Origin: Streptosporangiaceae bacterium
GTDB taxonomy: Bacteria > Actinomycetota > Actinomycetes > Streptosporangiales > Streptosporangiaceae
Assembly: GCA_019239975.1 (NCBI GenBank)
Contig: JAFAZE010000162.1
Coordinates: 1-64,000 of the forward strand
Direction: 5' to 3'
Length of the DNA: 64,000 nucleotides
In this document: in pieces, positions 15,671 through 24,898 of the stretch
Layout: each line of letters starts with the position of its first letter
How positions within the stretch are numbered: position 1 is the stretch's first letter
Notes under the pieces: generated by a model
Seen by the model: only the letters and a program-made list of their open reading frames with translations
The model's database searches: none
Told to the model about the DNA's origin: nothing
Made by a program: the position numbers and the translations under genes

Positions 15671-15721
15671 TTGACGACGAAGACAAGGTGCATCAACACG
15701 AGCCCGCTGGAGCGGCGATGA
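15671..15721 (+). CDS. Possible 16-residue leader peptide coupled to the methyltransferase
   Basis: An excellent Shine-Dalgarno (GAGGAGGTGAT) precedes TTG 15671. The frame encodes about 16 residues (MTTKTRCINTSPLERR), and its TGA overlaps the methyltransferase ATG at 15718. It may serve translational coupling rather than produce a functional peptide. Confidence 0.35.
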   Translation: MTTKTRCINTSPLERR

Positions 15722-16815
15722 CGACCCCGCGGTTCTGGCAGGACGCCAGGTCCGTCCTGTACCTCGGCGATGCGTGCGAGGTGCTCGCCGCGATGCCCGC
15801 CGGGTCGGCCGACTGCATCGTCACCAGCCCGCCGTACTGGGCTAAGCGCGATTACGGCGTGGCCGGGCAGTACGGCCGCGAGCCCACCCCGGCCGCCTAC
15901 GTCGAGACCATGCGCGCGGTGTTCGGCGAGGCGCGGCGCGTCCTGGCCGAGGACGGGACCTGCTGGCTCAACCTCGGTGACTCCTACACCGAGGGCAGCG
16001 CGACCGTCAGCGGCCTGCACGCCTACCTCGGTGCCGGGCTGGCCGGCCGGCGCACGCCGGGGATAGCCGCCAAGAACCTGCTCGGCCTGCCCTGGCGGGT
16101 CGCGCTCGCCCTGCAAGAGGACGGCTGGATCATCCGTAATGCCATCGTGTGGCACAAGCCCAACGCGATGCCCGAATCGGTACGTGACCGGATGAACTGC
16201 CGGTACGAACTCCTCTTCCTGCTGGTGAAGTCCCGCCACTACTGGTTCGACCTCGATCCCATCCGCATACCCCACGCCATCGTCCCGGCCGCGCCTGGCC
16301 GCGTGCCCCGGCACGGCGGCACCGGCACACAGCGGCAATCCGGCATGCCGATGCCGGGGCGGCATCCGGGAGACGGCAAGCACAGCGGCCACCGCCCCGG
16401 CAGCACCCGGACGGGCGCGACCAGGCCAGGCGGCACCCGCCCGCCGAAGTACGGCCCGCACGTGCCAGAGGTCACAGTCGCCCGGCGGTACGGCATCACC
16501 CGGCACCGCCGGATGCATCCGAACGGCCGCAACCCCGGTGACGTCTGGTCCATCCCCACCCGTCCTTACCGGGGTCCGCACTTCGCCGCCTTCCCCGCCG
16601 AGCTGCCGACCCGGTGCATCCAGGCCGGGTGCAAGCCAGACGGCACCGTGCTCGACATGTTCGCGGGCACCGGCACCACCGGCCTGGCCGCCCTCGCCCT
16701 CGGCCGGCGCTTCACCGGCATCGACCTCAACCCCGCGTTCGCGGCCCTGGCCGCCGAACGCCTCCGGCATGCCGCCGCGCGGTATCCGGACGGCACCGAC
16801 GGCGGGCGGCAATGA
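15718..16815 (+). CDS. Site-specific DNA methyltransferase, beta class (N4-cytosine/N6-adenine)
   Basis: This 365-residue enzyme has motif IV first (IVTSPPYWAKRDYG, about residue 37), a variable Arg/Pro/Gly-rich middle that may carry target recognition, and the AdoMet-binding motif last (LDMFAGTGTTGLAALALGR, about residue 320), which is the beta-class order. ATG 15718 follows a GGAG site; an upstream GTG would add ten residues. Such solitary methylases are common cargo of actinomycete conjugative elements and probably protect the element from host restriction. No cognate endonuclease is adjacent. The downstream small gene overlaps its stop by 4 bp. Confidence 0.85.
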   Translation: MTTPRFWQDARSVLYLGDACEVLAAMPAGSADCIVTSPPYWAKRDYGVAGQYGREPTPAAYVETMRAVFGEARRVLAEDGTCWLNLGDSYTEGSATVSGLHAYLGAGLAGRRTPGIAAKNLLGLPWRVALALQEDGWIIRNAIVWHKPNAMPESVRDRMNCRYELLFLLVKSRHYWFDLDPIRIPHAIVPAAPGRVPRHGGTGTQRQSGMPMPGRHPGDGKHSGHRPGSTRTGATRPGGTRPPKYGPHVPEVTVARRYGITRHRRMHPNGRNPGDVWSIPTRPYRGPHFAAFPAELPTRCIQAGCKPDGTVLDMFAGTGTTGLAALALGRRFTGIDLNPAFAALAAERLRHAAARYPDGTDGGRQ

Positions 16816-17159
16816 CCGGCATGCCGCCCCACGCAGACCCCGGCATGCCGCCCCCGCCCCCTGCCGGCACGGCCGGAAACGCCCCGGCAGGAAAACCCCT
16901 TACCGGCAGGCCACAATCCCCCTGCTCACCCCCTCCCAAAACGCGCCCGGAGGGATACCCTCGCAGGCCCGGTGCAGGGCCGGGCCCGACCCGGACGCAC
17001 CGTCACGGCGACAGCCGAAGACCCGTCCGCGTGATCCTGCCGGACGAGCCGCCAACGCTCACCCCGGCAGCGGCCCGGGCCCTGCTCCGGGTGCTGCTCA
17101 AGGCCCACGCGGCCCAGAACGACGAGCAGGCCGCCACCAGCGGCCCTGAAGGGAAGTGA
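16812..17159 (+). CDS. Small conserved-type hypothetical protein upstream of the recombinase
   Basis: The ATG overlaps the methyltransferase stop (ATGA). The 115-residue product has a Pro/Gly-rich N-terminus and an ordered C-terminal segment (RVILPDEPPTLTPAAARALL then LLKAHAAQNDEQ) that resembles small proteins found just before large serine recombinases in actinomycete elements. No catalytic motif is visible. It overlaps or abuts the recombinase start, so the three genes probably form one transcript. Confidence 0.6.
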   Translation: MTGMPPHADPGMPPPPPAGTAGNAPAGKPLTGRPQSPCSPPPKTRPEGYPRRPGAGPGPTRTHRHGDSRRPVRVILPDEPPTLTPAAARALLRVLLKAHAAQNDEQAATSGPEGK

Positions 17160-18868
17160 TGACAATGGCAGACAAACCCATCCCGTTCGCGTCCTGGGAG
17201 CGGGTGTCGACCGAGGACCGGCAGGACCCCGAGTCCTCCCGCGCCTGGCAGTACGCGCGAGGCAAGGCGCTGATCGAGCCGCATGGCGGGGTGATCGTGG
17301 CCGAGTTCTTCGACATCGACAAGTCCCGGTCAATACCACCGCAGCGCCGCCCCGAGGCCAGCAAGCTCCTGGCCGCGCTCGCCGACCCCCACCGCGGCTT
17401 CGACGCCGTGGTCGTCGGTGAGCCGCAGCGGGCGTTCTACGGCAACCAGTTCGGCAACACCTTCCCGCTGTTCGAGCACTACGGAGTGCCGCTGTGGGTG
17501 CCCGAGGTCGGCGGCCCCATCGACCCGGCCAACGAGGCCCACGACATGATCATGTCCACCTTCGGCAGCCTGTCCAAAGGGGAACGGAACCGCATCAAGA
17601 TCCGGGTCCGCGCCGCCATGGCCGCCCAGGCCCAGGTCGAGGGCCGCTTCCTCGGCGGCCGCCCGCCGTACGGATACCAGCTGATTGACGCCGGGCCGCA
17701 CCCGAACCCGGCCAAGGCCGCCGACGGCAAGCGCCTGTACGTCCTGGCCCGCGACGAGCCCGCCGCGGTCGTGGTCGTGCGGATCTTCGCCGAGTTCCTC
17801 GCCGGTTTCGGGATCTTCGCGATAGCGGAGCGGCTGACAGCCGATGGCATCGCGTGCCCGTCCGCCCATGACTGGGCCCGCAACAAGCACCGCTGCGGGC
17901 TGGCCTGGTCCAAGAGCGCCGTCCGCGCCATCCTGGGCAACCCGCGCTACACCGGCCGCCAGGTGTGGAACCGCCAGCGCAAAGACGAGATCCTGCTCGA
18001 CGTGCACGACGTCGCCCTCGGCCACACCACCGTCATGCGCTGGAACGACCAGGACAAGTGGATCTTCTCCGAGCAGGTCGTCCACCCGTCGATCATCGAC
18101 GACGAGATCTTCCGCCAGGCCCAGCAGCTCCTCGCCGCGAAGAATGCCCGTCAGGTCAACCGCCGACCCCGCACCAGCCCCCACCCTTATGTCCTGCGCG
18201 GTCTGCTGTTCTGCGGCATCTGCACCCGCCGCATGCAAGGCAGCTGGAACAACGGCCAGGCCTACTACCGATGCACCTATCCCTACGAGTACGCCCGCAC
18301 CAACGACATCGACCATCCCCGCGTCGTCTACCTCCGCGAGGCCGAGGTCCTCCCCGAACTGGACGCCTGGCTTAGCAAATCACTCGACTCCGCCCGGCTG
18401 CCCGCCACCATCGAAGAACTGGCCGCCAGCCAGGACGACGTCATCCCACGCGAACTGGCCGCCCTCGAAGACGAGATCGGCACCTGCGACCAGAAGTTGG
18501 CCCAGTACCGCAAAGCGCTCGACTCCGGAGCCGACCCAGCCGTCGTCGGCCATTGGATCACCGAGACCCAGGCCCGCAAGCTCGCCGCCGACGCCCGGCT
18601 GCGCGCCGCCACCGGCACCCGCCCCGCGCCAGCCAGGATGACCAAGGAGCAGATAGCCGCGGCCGTGACCACCATCAGGGATCTCGTGCGGGCACTGCGA
18701 ACCGCGGCCACCGAAGACAAGGCCGAGATCTACGCAGGCCTCAACCTGCAACTGACTTACCAGCCACAGGAGAGAATCGTGAACACAAGGGCCGAAATCG
18801 GTCAGACATGTACGAAAGGGTCGTGTCCGAGGGGGGACTTGAACCCCCATGCCCTTAACGGGCACTAG
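17159..18868 (+). CDS. Large serine recombinase (site-specific integrase)
   Basis: This 569-residue protein is a serine integrase. The resolvase-type catalytic domain begins with SWERVSTEDRQDPESS (nucleophile Ser in RVST, about residue 17) and includes FGSLSKGERNRIKIRVR. A recombinase domain follows (GRFLGGRPPYGYQL; LNPRYTGRQVWNRQRKDE-like segment), then a zinc ribbon (CGICTRRMQGSWNNGQAYYRC, about residues 350-370) and a C-terminal coiled coil. GTG 17156 and ATG 17165 are alternative starts. The last 15 codons are antisense to tRNA-Leu, so the natural C-terminus may have been altered by integration. It probably moved the 1-18.8 kb element. Confidence 0.85.
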   Translation: MTMADKPIPFASWERVSTEDRQDPESSRAWQYARGKALIEPHGGVIVAEFFDIDKSRSIPPQRRPEASKLLAALADPHRGFDAVVVGEPQRAFYGNQFGNTFPLFEHYGVPLWVPEVGGPIDPANEAHDMIMSTFGSLSKGERNRIKIRVRAAMAAQAQVEGRFLGGRPPYGYQLIDAGPHPNPAKAADGKRLYVLARDEPAAVVVVRIFAEFLAGFGIFAIAERLTADGIACPSAHDWARNKHRCGLAWSKSAVRAILGNPRYTGRQVWNRQRKDEILLDVHDVALGHTTVMRWNDQDKWIFSEQVVHPSIIDDEIFRQAQQLLAAKNARQVNRRPRTSPHPYVLRGLLFCGICTRRMQGSWNNGQAYYRCTYPYEYARTNDIDHPRVVYLREAEVLPELDAWLSKSLDSARLPATIEELAASQDDVIPRELAALEDEIGTCDQKLAQYRKALDSGADPAVVGHWITETQARKLAADARLRAATGTRPAPARMTKEQIAAAVTTIRDLVRALRTAATEDKAEIYAGLNLQLTYQPQERIVNTRAEIGQTCTKGSCPRGDLNPHALNGH

Positions 18869-18908
18869 CACCTCAAGCTAGCGCGTCTGCCTATTCCGCC
18901 ACCCGGAC
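18824..18908 (-). tRNA. tRNA-Leu (anticodon GAG)
   Basis: The acceptor stem GTCCGGG pairs with CTCGGAC, and discriminator A is at 18824. The anticodon stem CTAGC/GCTAG encloses loop TTGAGGT, giving anticodon GAG. A long class II variable arm (TGCCCGTTAAGGGCA) and a standard T arm are present. CCA is not encoded. The recombinase gene ends inside this gene on the opposite strand. Confidence 0.9.
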
Positions 18909-19024
18909 CCGCGATGATCTCACATCGGCTGGCTAAGGTTAGCAAACCTGGCGCACGCGACACCACCCGCGTACCCTCGCTGCCCCCCGCGACGATCGGC
19001 CGGGCTGGGTGCGACGATAGACAG

Positions 19025-20332
19025 GTGACTGAGAACGCTACGGCCGAGGACGAGGTCGTCGGCATCTGCCGCGACCTGATCAGGATCGACACGACGAACC
19101 CGGGTGACCACTCCGGGCCGGGGGAGCGGAAGGCGGCGGAACACGTCGCGGCGCTGCTCAGCGACGTGGGGCTCGAACCGGTGATGCTGGAGTCACATCC
19201 GAAACGGGCCAGCGTCGTTGCGCGGATCGCCGGCCAAGACAGCAGCAGGCCCGCGCTGCTCATCCACGGGCACCTCGACGTCGTGCCTGCCAACGCGGCG
19301 GACTGGCGGGTGGATCCGTTCGCCGGGGAGATCGCCGACGGCTGCCTGTGGGGCCGGGGCGCCGTGGACATGAAGGACATGGACGCGATGATCCTGGCCG
19401 TGGTGCGGCAGCGGCTGCGCGAGGGGCGGCGGCCGCCGCGGGACATCGTGCTGACTTTCACCGCCGACGAGGAGGCCGGGGGCACCTGGGGTGCGCGCTG
19501 GCTCGTGCAGAACCACGCGGACGTCTTCGAGGGAGTGACCGAGGCGATCGGGGAGGTCGGCGGCTTCAGCGTCTTCGTCGGGGACCAGCGGATGTACGTG
19601 CTGCAGACGGCGGAAAAGGGCCTTGCGTGGATGCGGCTGACGGCGGAGGGCACCGCCGGGCACGGCTCGATGGTGCATCCGGACAACGCGGTCACCAGGA
19701 TGGCGGAAGCCGTCGCGAGGATAGGGCGGCACGAGTGGCCGGTGCGGCTGATCCCGTCGATGCGGGCGTTCCTCGACGCGGCCGCCGGAGCCCTCGGCGT
19801 CGAATTCGACCCCGCGGACCCGGAGGCCGTCCTCGCGAAGCTCGGCCCCATCTACCGGATAATCGCGGCAACCACCAGGAATACGGTAAATCCGACAGGC
19901 CTCGAGGCGGGATACAAGGTCAATGTGGTTCCGCAATCGGCCACTGCGGATATAGACGGCCGTTTCATCCCGGGATACGAGGAAGAGTTCTTCGCGGAGA
20001 TTGACCGGTTGCTCGGTCCCGGGGTCAAGCGCGAGTTCATTTATCATGACATAGCGCTCGAGACGACACCGGACGGCGATCTGTACAAGAACATGGAGAA
20101 CGCCCTGCTCGCAGAGGACCCCCGGGCCCAGGTGGTTCCCTACTGCATGTTCGGCGGAACCGACGCGAAATGGTTCAGCAAACTCGGAATCAGGTGTTTC
20201 GGGTTCAGCCCGCTCCGGCTGCCGCCAGACCTGGACTTTTCTGGAATGTTCCATGGTATCGACGAGCGCGTTCCGGTTGACGGGCTGCGCTTCGGTGTGC
20301 GTGTCCTGGACAGGTTCCTCGACCACTGTTAG
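19025..20332 (+). CDS. M20/M25/M40-family zinc metallopeptidase
   Basis: This 435-residue cytoplasmic hydrolase is likely an amidase or dipeptidase. Metal and catalytic motifs are LLIHGHLDVVPA (His and catalytic Asp), GRGAVDMKDMDAM (bridging Asp), FTADEEAGGTWGA (catalytic Glu and metal Glu) and GGTDAKWFSKLG near the C-terminus (distal His/Asp region). The dimerisation lid lies in the middle (EGTAGHGSMVHPDNAV). GTG 19025 is preferred because similarity begins right after it; an ATG at 18914 would overlap the tRNA region. It is the first ordinary chromosomal gene after the island. Confidence 0.85.
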   Translation: MTENATAEDEVVGICRDLIRIDTTNPGDHSGPGERKAAEHVAALLSDVGLEPVMLESHPKRASVVARIAGQDSSRPALLIHGHLDVVPANAADWRVDPFAGEIADGCLWGRGAVDMKDMDAMILAVVRQRLREGRRPPRDIVLTFTADEEAGGTWGARWLVQNHADVFEGVTEAIGEVGGFSVFVGDQRMYVLQTAEKGLAWMRLTAEGTAGHGSMVHPDNAVTRMAEAVARIGRHEWPVRLIPSMRAFLDAAAGALGVEFDPADPEAVLAKLGPIYRIIAATTRNTVNPTGLEAGYKVNVVPQSATADIDGRFIPGYEEEFFAEIDRLLGPGVKREFIYHDIALETTPDGDLYKNMENALLAEDPRAQVVPYCMFGGTDAKWFSKLGIRCFGFSPLRLPPDLDFSGMFHGIDERVPVDGLRFGVRVLDRFLDHC

Positions 20333-20451
20333 CAGCGCAATCATGAGCTGATCGCTGGTTTCTTCGGCTTATCACAAGAAATTCTTGACCGGAGTACGCT
20401 CGGTGGTGCTACTGTTACGTATTGTACGTTAACGGTGACATTGTGCCATAT

Positions 20452-20474
20452 GCCTGCCGTCACGGGCGGCAGGC
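20452..20474 (+). terminator. Hairpin downstream of the M20 peptidase
   Basis: GCCTGCCG and CGGCAGGC form an 8-bp stem with a 7-nt loop about 120 bp after the peptidase stop. There is no T-run, so termination is uncertain. Confidence 0.35.
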
Positions 20475-20558
20475 AGTCCCCGCTCCGGCATGGATCTCGC
20501 GTCCCCGCATCAGTTACAAAGCGTCATTGTATAACTTCATGACGCAACCGAGGTTCGA

Positions 20559-20726
20559 ATGAACGGACCCCGGGCTCTCAAACCCAAACACCGAACGGTG
20601 GCGGCGCCGGTGGACGTCTGCGGCAGCTCGGTCGCGGTGCTCGGCGATTCCGCCGCCTCCTGCGAGGGCGCGGCCAGTGCCGGCGCGCCAGGCCACGGCC
20701 ACAAGCCGTCGGCGCGGCACTGGTGA
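20559..20726 (+). CDS. Short frame with a chaplin-like motif, probably a relic
   Basis: The 55-residue frame contains VAAPVDVCGSSVAVLGDSAA followed by SCEGAAS, which resembles the Cys-containing hydrophobic core of chaplin-type surface proteins (PVxVCGNxVxVxG). It lacks a signal peptide, and no complete secreted protein can be built from neighbouring frames. It may be a pseudogene or a coincidence. The surrounding 20333-21397 region holds no other supported gene. Confidence 0.3.
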   Translation: MNGPRALKPKHRTVAAPVDVCGSSVAVLGDSAASCEGAASAGAPGHGHKPSARHW

Positions 20727-21190
20727 GGCTGCCAGGCGCAGCCCGCCCGGGAGGATATGTTCGTGCCCGCTCTGTCAGGCGGCTCGGGCCTGCCGCCCGT
20801 GTTCTGGACGGTGCTGTGGCGGCCGGTGCTGCCGAAGGGTGGCGAGTCGGCGCCGGGCATCCGTGACCACGGGCACCGGCCGCGGGTCGCGGTGCTCCGG
20901 CGTGCCGGCACCGCCAACGGCGGCCCTTCTGCACTCTCGCGGCCGGTTCCCTGCTGGCGGGCGTGGCCGCGCTCAAGCTCGCCGGCCGCCGGCCGAGAGG
21001 CCTCAGCGCGAGCGGCGCCGGCGCGCGGGGCATCAGGAGGATGGGGATGCCTGCCTGACGCGCCTGCCCAGCAGAACCCGTCGCGCGCTCAAACGCGCCG
21101 ACACCCGCGCTGCCCGCCCTCACGGCACTCGTCGCACCGCCCGGGGCGGGCAGCAGTGTGTAAGGGGCAGCGGGGTACAAGGGTTCGCCC

Positions 21191-21242
21191 GGTGGAAGGG
21201 GTCAGCGGGGTGGAAGGGGTCAGCGGGGTGGAAGGGGCGGCC
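21191..21242 (+). repeat. 18-bp tandem repeat, about 2.7 copies
   Basis: GGTGGAAGGGGTCAGCGG repeats at 21191, 21209 and partly at 21227, within a GC-rich gene-poor stretch. There is no spacer structure of the CRISPR kind. Confidence 0.7.
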
Positions 21243-21397
21243 CACGTCGAAGGGCGAGCGAGACCCGAAGGATTGAGCCGCGCGCAGGGGCCAGCGACGT
21301 GCAGGGGCCAGCGACGTGCAAGGGCCGACCGGGTACAGGCGCCACCGGCGTGCGAAAGGAAGAAGGCGCGTAGCAAGCGGATGATGCCGTCAGACCG

Positions 21398-21583
21398 TCA
21401 GAATGTCCGGACGGCGCGTATGATGCGCCGACGGAGGGTAGCCTTCCTGCTGCCGTCGGCGTTGAGCCAGAGCCTGGCGAGTTCCCAGTGGCCGTACTCG
21501 GCGTGATCCGTGAGGATACGCCGCGCGGCGTCGCGGGACGTGCCGCGTGGCAGGTAGACGACGAGGTAGGCATACTCGGCCAT
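21398..21583 (-). CDS. DUF5703-family small protein
   Basis: This 61-residue protein reads MAEYAYLVVYLPRGTSRDAA, then HAEYGHWELARLWLNADGSR and a basic tail RRRIIRAVR. The pattern (PRGTSR...AARRILTxHAEYGxWELAR) is that of the actinobacterial DUF5703 family, which is often found near M20 peptidases as here. No function is known. Length is normal for the family. It is transcribed toward the peptidase and away from topA. Confidence 0.7.
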   Translation of the reverse strand: MAEYAYLVVYLPRGTSRDAARRILTDHAEYGHWELARLWLNADGSRKATLRRRIIRAVRTF

Positions 21584-21922
21584 TGCCTCTTATTGTGCTT
21601 GAGTTCACTGAGGATTCAAGTCGAGGTTGGCGGAAGAGTCCGCGTGACGGACGATAGTCGGCGTGGACGCCAGGAAGGCGGACGCCGGGAAGGCACAGCA
21701 GGCGCGGCCGGGAAGGCAGGGCAGGCGCCCGGGAAGGGACGAGACGCCAGGAAGGCGCGGGAACACGTAAGGCTGGATCGACGGTTGCACCAATAACGGC
21801 AGGGACGGCGTTTCGTGGTCGCATCCCGTAGCGTACTGGCGGCGAATGCCGAGGCGAGGTACCGCCGGACGGGACGAGGGACAGTGGGATGACCACGGCG
21901 CGGATGCGAGGTTGGAAAGAGC
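21584..21922. other. Intergenic region upstream of topA, low-complexity GGAAGGC-rich
   Basis: Repeated GGGAAGGC-type units occur at about 21690-21760. The topA promoter presumably lies downstream of these, but I cannot assign -35/-10 boxes with confidence. Confidence 0.4.
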
Positions 21923-24841
21923 GTGCCAGCAAGAAGTAAGGCGCCCGGGAAGGACCCGGCGGCGCCGAAGGCCGGGGGGAACGGCCAGGCGGTACAGGAG
22001 AGGGCGGCCGGTCCGGGGGACCGGCGTGGCGCAGCGCGCGACGGCGCTGCGCGGAGCGGCGCCGCCCAGAACGCCGCCCGAAACGCTGCCGGGAGCAGGG
22101 CCGCGGGGAGCGGCGGCAGCCGGACCGCCACCCGGCGTGACGGCAGCGGCGGGAACGGCGACGGCACCAGGCTCGTCATCGTCGAGTCGCCGGCCAAGGC
22201 GCGGACCATCGCCGGTTACCTGGGCAGGGGCTACGTGGTCGAGTCCAGCATCGGCCATATCCGCGACATGCCCGACAAGGCGGCGGAGATACCCGCGAAG
22301 TACCGCTCGGAGCCGTGGGCGCGCCTCGGCGTCGACGTCAACCACGATTTCCAGGCCCTGTACGTCGTGCACAGCGACAAGAAGCAGCAGGTGTCCAAGC
22401 TCAAGAGCCTGCTCAAGGACGCCGACGAACTGCTGCTCGCCACCGATGAGGACCGCGAGGGCGAGGCGATCGCGTGGCACCTGCTCGAGGAGCTCAAGCC
22501 CAAGGTGCCGGTGCACCGCATGGTCTTCCACGAGATCACGCCGGAGGCGATCGCCCAGGCCGTGGCCAACCCGCAGCAGCTCAACCAGGGGAAGGTGGAC
22601 GCCTACCAGACCCGGCGGGTGCTGGACCGGCTGTACGGCTACGAGGTCTCGCCGGTGCTGTGGAAGAAGGTCATGCCGCGGCTGTCCGCCGGCCGCGTGC
22701 AGTCGGTCGCCACGCGGCTGACCGTGGACCGGGAGCGGGAGCGGATCGCGTTCCGCCCCGCGGACTACTGGGACCTCGAGGCCGAGTTCGCCACCGCCGA
22801 GCACGGCAAGGAGAAGCTGCCGGACACGCCCACGTCGTTCACGGCGACGCTGGTCACCGTCGACGGCCGCAGGGTCGCGCAGGGCCGGGACTTCACCGCC
22901 GCCGGCGAGCTCAAGACGGCCGCGCAAGGCGTCCTGCACCTCGACGGCGAGGCCGCGGCCGCCCTCGCGGCCAGGCTCGGCAACGCCGACTTCGCGGTCT
23001 CCTCGGTCGAGCGCAAGCCGTACCGCCGCTCGCCGTACGCCCCGTTCCGCACCACCACGCTGCAGCAGGAGGCGTCCCGGAAGCTGGGCTTCTCCGCCAA
23101 GTACACGATGTCGGTAGCGCAGCGGCTGTATGAGAACGGCTACATCACCTACATGCGCACCGACTCGATCACGCTGTCGCAGACGGCGATCGACGCGGCG
23201 CGCCGCCAGGCACGCGAGCTGTACGGAGCGGACTACGTCCCGGACGCCCCCCGCACGTACACGAGCAAGGTGAAGAACGCGCAGGAAGCGCACGAGGCGA
23301 TTCGCCCCGCCGGTGACAGGTTCCGCACGCCGCAGGAGGCCACCAGGACCGGCCTCAAGGGTGACGAGCTGCGCCTTTACGACCTGGTCTGGAAGCGGAC
23401 CGTCGCCTCCCAGATGAAGGACGCCACCGGCGAGTCGGTGTCGGTGCGGGTGGCCGGCGTCTCGGCCGGCAACGAGCGCGCCGAGTTCGGCGCGTCCGGC
23501 AAGATCATCAACTTCTACGGGTTCCTCAAGGCCTACGTCGAAGGCACCGATGACCTGAGCGTGGACCGGGACGACCAGGAGCGCCGCCTGCCGCCGCTGG
23601 CGGAGCGCGACCCGCTGACGGCGCTGCGCCTCGGCCCCGCCGAGCACTCCACCCGGGCGCCCGCGAGGTACACCGAGGCCTCCCTCGTCAAGGAACTCGA
23701 GGACAGGGAGATCGGCAGGCCGTCGACGTACGCGACGATCATCGGGACGATCCTCGACCGCGGGTACGTGTTCAAGAAGGGCACCGCGCTGGTCCCGTCC
23801 TTCCTCGCGTTCGCCGTGGTCACGCTGCTGGAGCGGCACTTCGGGCAGCTCGTCGACTACGAGTTCACCGCCCGCATGGAGGACGTGCTCGACGCGATCG
23901 CCCGCGGCGAGGCGGAACGGGTGCCGTGGCTGCGCAGGTTCTACTTCGGCTCCGACGGCGACCCGGGCCTCAAGGCGCTCGTGGGCGACATCGGCGACAT
24001 CGACGCGCGGGACGTCAGCTCGTTCCCGCTGGCCGGCAGCGACATCGTGGTCCGCGTCGGCAGGTACGGCCCGTACCTCGAGCGCGACGGGCAGCGCGCG
24101 AACGTGCCGGAGGACATCGCGCCGGACGAGCTCACACCGGAGAAGGCTGAAGAGCTTTTCAGTCAGCCGAACGGGGACCGGGTTCTCGGTACCGATCCCG
24201 CCACCGGTCACGTGGTGATCGCGAAGGCGGGGCGCTTCGGCCCGTACGTGACCGAGCAACTGGATTCCGGGTCCAAGGAGAAGCCGCGTACCGCGTCGCT
24301 GCTGAAGTCGATGGCACTGGACACCGTGACGCTCGACGACGCGCTGCGGCTGCTCAGCCTGCCGCGGGTGCTCGGCGAGCTGGATGGCGAGCAGATCACC
24401 GTGCAGAACGGCCGGTACGGCCCGTACGTGAAGCGCGGATCGGACAGCCGCTCGCTGGACAGCGAGGAGCAGATGTTCACCATCACGCTCGCCGAGGCCA
24501 AGGATCTGCTGGCACAGCCGAAGGCGCGCGGGCGCGCCCGCTCCGCCGCTCCGCCGCTGCGGGAACTCGGCGAGGACCCGGGGACCGGCAGGCAGATGGT
24601 GGTGAAGGACGGCCGGTTCGGCCCGTACGTCACCGACGGCGAGACCAACGCGTCGCTGCGCAAGGGCGACGACGTCGCCACGCTGACCGTGCAGCGGGCG
24701 TCCGAGCTGCTCGCCGAGCGCCGCGCCGCCGCCCCGTCCCCGCGCCGCCGGGCCGCGCCCACGGCCGACCGCAGGTCGGCGGGTGCCGGTACGCGCAAGA
24801 GCGCGGGCGTGGGTACTCGCAAGAGCGCCGGTAAACGGTAA
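21923..24841 (+). CDS. topA: DNA topoisomerase I (type IA)
   Basis: This 972-residue enzyme relaxes negative supercoils through a 5'-phosphotyrosine intermediate. An Ala/Gly-rich N-terminal tail of about 75 residues precedes the TOPRIM domain (LVIVESPAKARTIAGYLG; acidic DxDxE motif in LLATDEDREGEAIAWHL). The active-site Tyr lies in GYITYMRTDSITLSQ (about residue 405). The C-terminus has repeated Topo_C-type units marked by RYGPYLERDG, RFGPYVTEQ, RYGPYVKRG and RFGPYVTDG, then a Lys-rich tail (TRKSAGKR) typical of actinobacterial TopA. Zinc fingers are absent, as in this lineage. GTG 21923 is assumed to be the start. Confidence 0.95.
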   Translation: MPARSKAPGKDPAAPKAGGNGQAVQERAAGPGDRRGAARDGAARSGAAQNAARNAAGSRAAGSGGSRTATRRDGSGGNGDGTRLVIVESPAKARTIAGYLGRGYVVESSIGHIRDMPDKAAEIPAKYRSEPWARLGVDVNHDFQALYVVHSDKKQQVSKLKSLLKDADELLLATDEDREGEAIAWHLLEELKPKVPVHRMVFHEITPEAIAQAVANPQQLNQGKVDAYQTRRVLDRLYGYEVSPVLWKKVMPRLSAGRVQSVATRLTVDRERERIAFRPADYWDLEAEFATAEHGKEKLPDTPTSFTATLVTVDGRRVAQGRDFTAAGELKTAAQGVLHLDGEAAAALAARLGNADFAVSSVERKPYRRSPYAPFRTTTLQQEASRKLGFSAKYTMSVAQRLYENGYITYMRTDSITLSQTAIDAARRQARELYGADYVPDAPRTYTSKVKNAQEAHEAIRPAGDRFRTPQEATRTGLKGDELRLYDLVWKRTVASQMKDATGESVSVRVAGVSAGNERAEFGASGKIINFYGFLKAYVEGTDDLSVDRDDQERRLPPLAERDPLTALRLGPAEHSTRAPARYTEASLVKELEDREIGRPSTYATIIGTILDRGYVFKKGTALVPSFLAFAVVTLLERHFGQLVDYEFTARMEDVLDAIARGEAERVPWLRRFYFGSDGDPGLKALVGDIGDIDARDVSSFPLAGSDIVVRVGRYGPYLERDGQRANVPEDIAPDELTPEKAEELFSQPNGDRVLGTDPATGHVVIAKAGRFGPYVTEQLDSGSKEKPRTASLLKSMALDTVTLDDALRLLSLPRVLGELDGEQITVQNGRYGPYVKRGSDSRSLDSEEQMFTITLAEAKDLLAQPKARGRARSAAPPLRELGEDPGTGRQMVVKDGRFGPYVTDGETNASLRKGDDVATLTVQRASELLAERRAAAPSPRRRAAPTADRRSAGAGTRKSAGVGTRKSAGKR

Positions 24842-24898
24842 AGTTACGATCGGGAACCGTGCCATGGGACGGTCCCGGCTGTCGATACTCTTTACGCC

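Noticed and set aside
21191..21242. CRISPR array
   Set aside because: The 18-bp units are directly tandem without unique spacers. The same objection applies to the arrays at 40873 and 61813.
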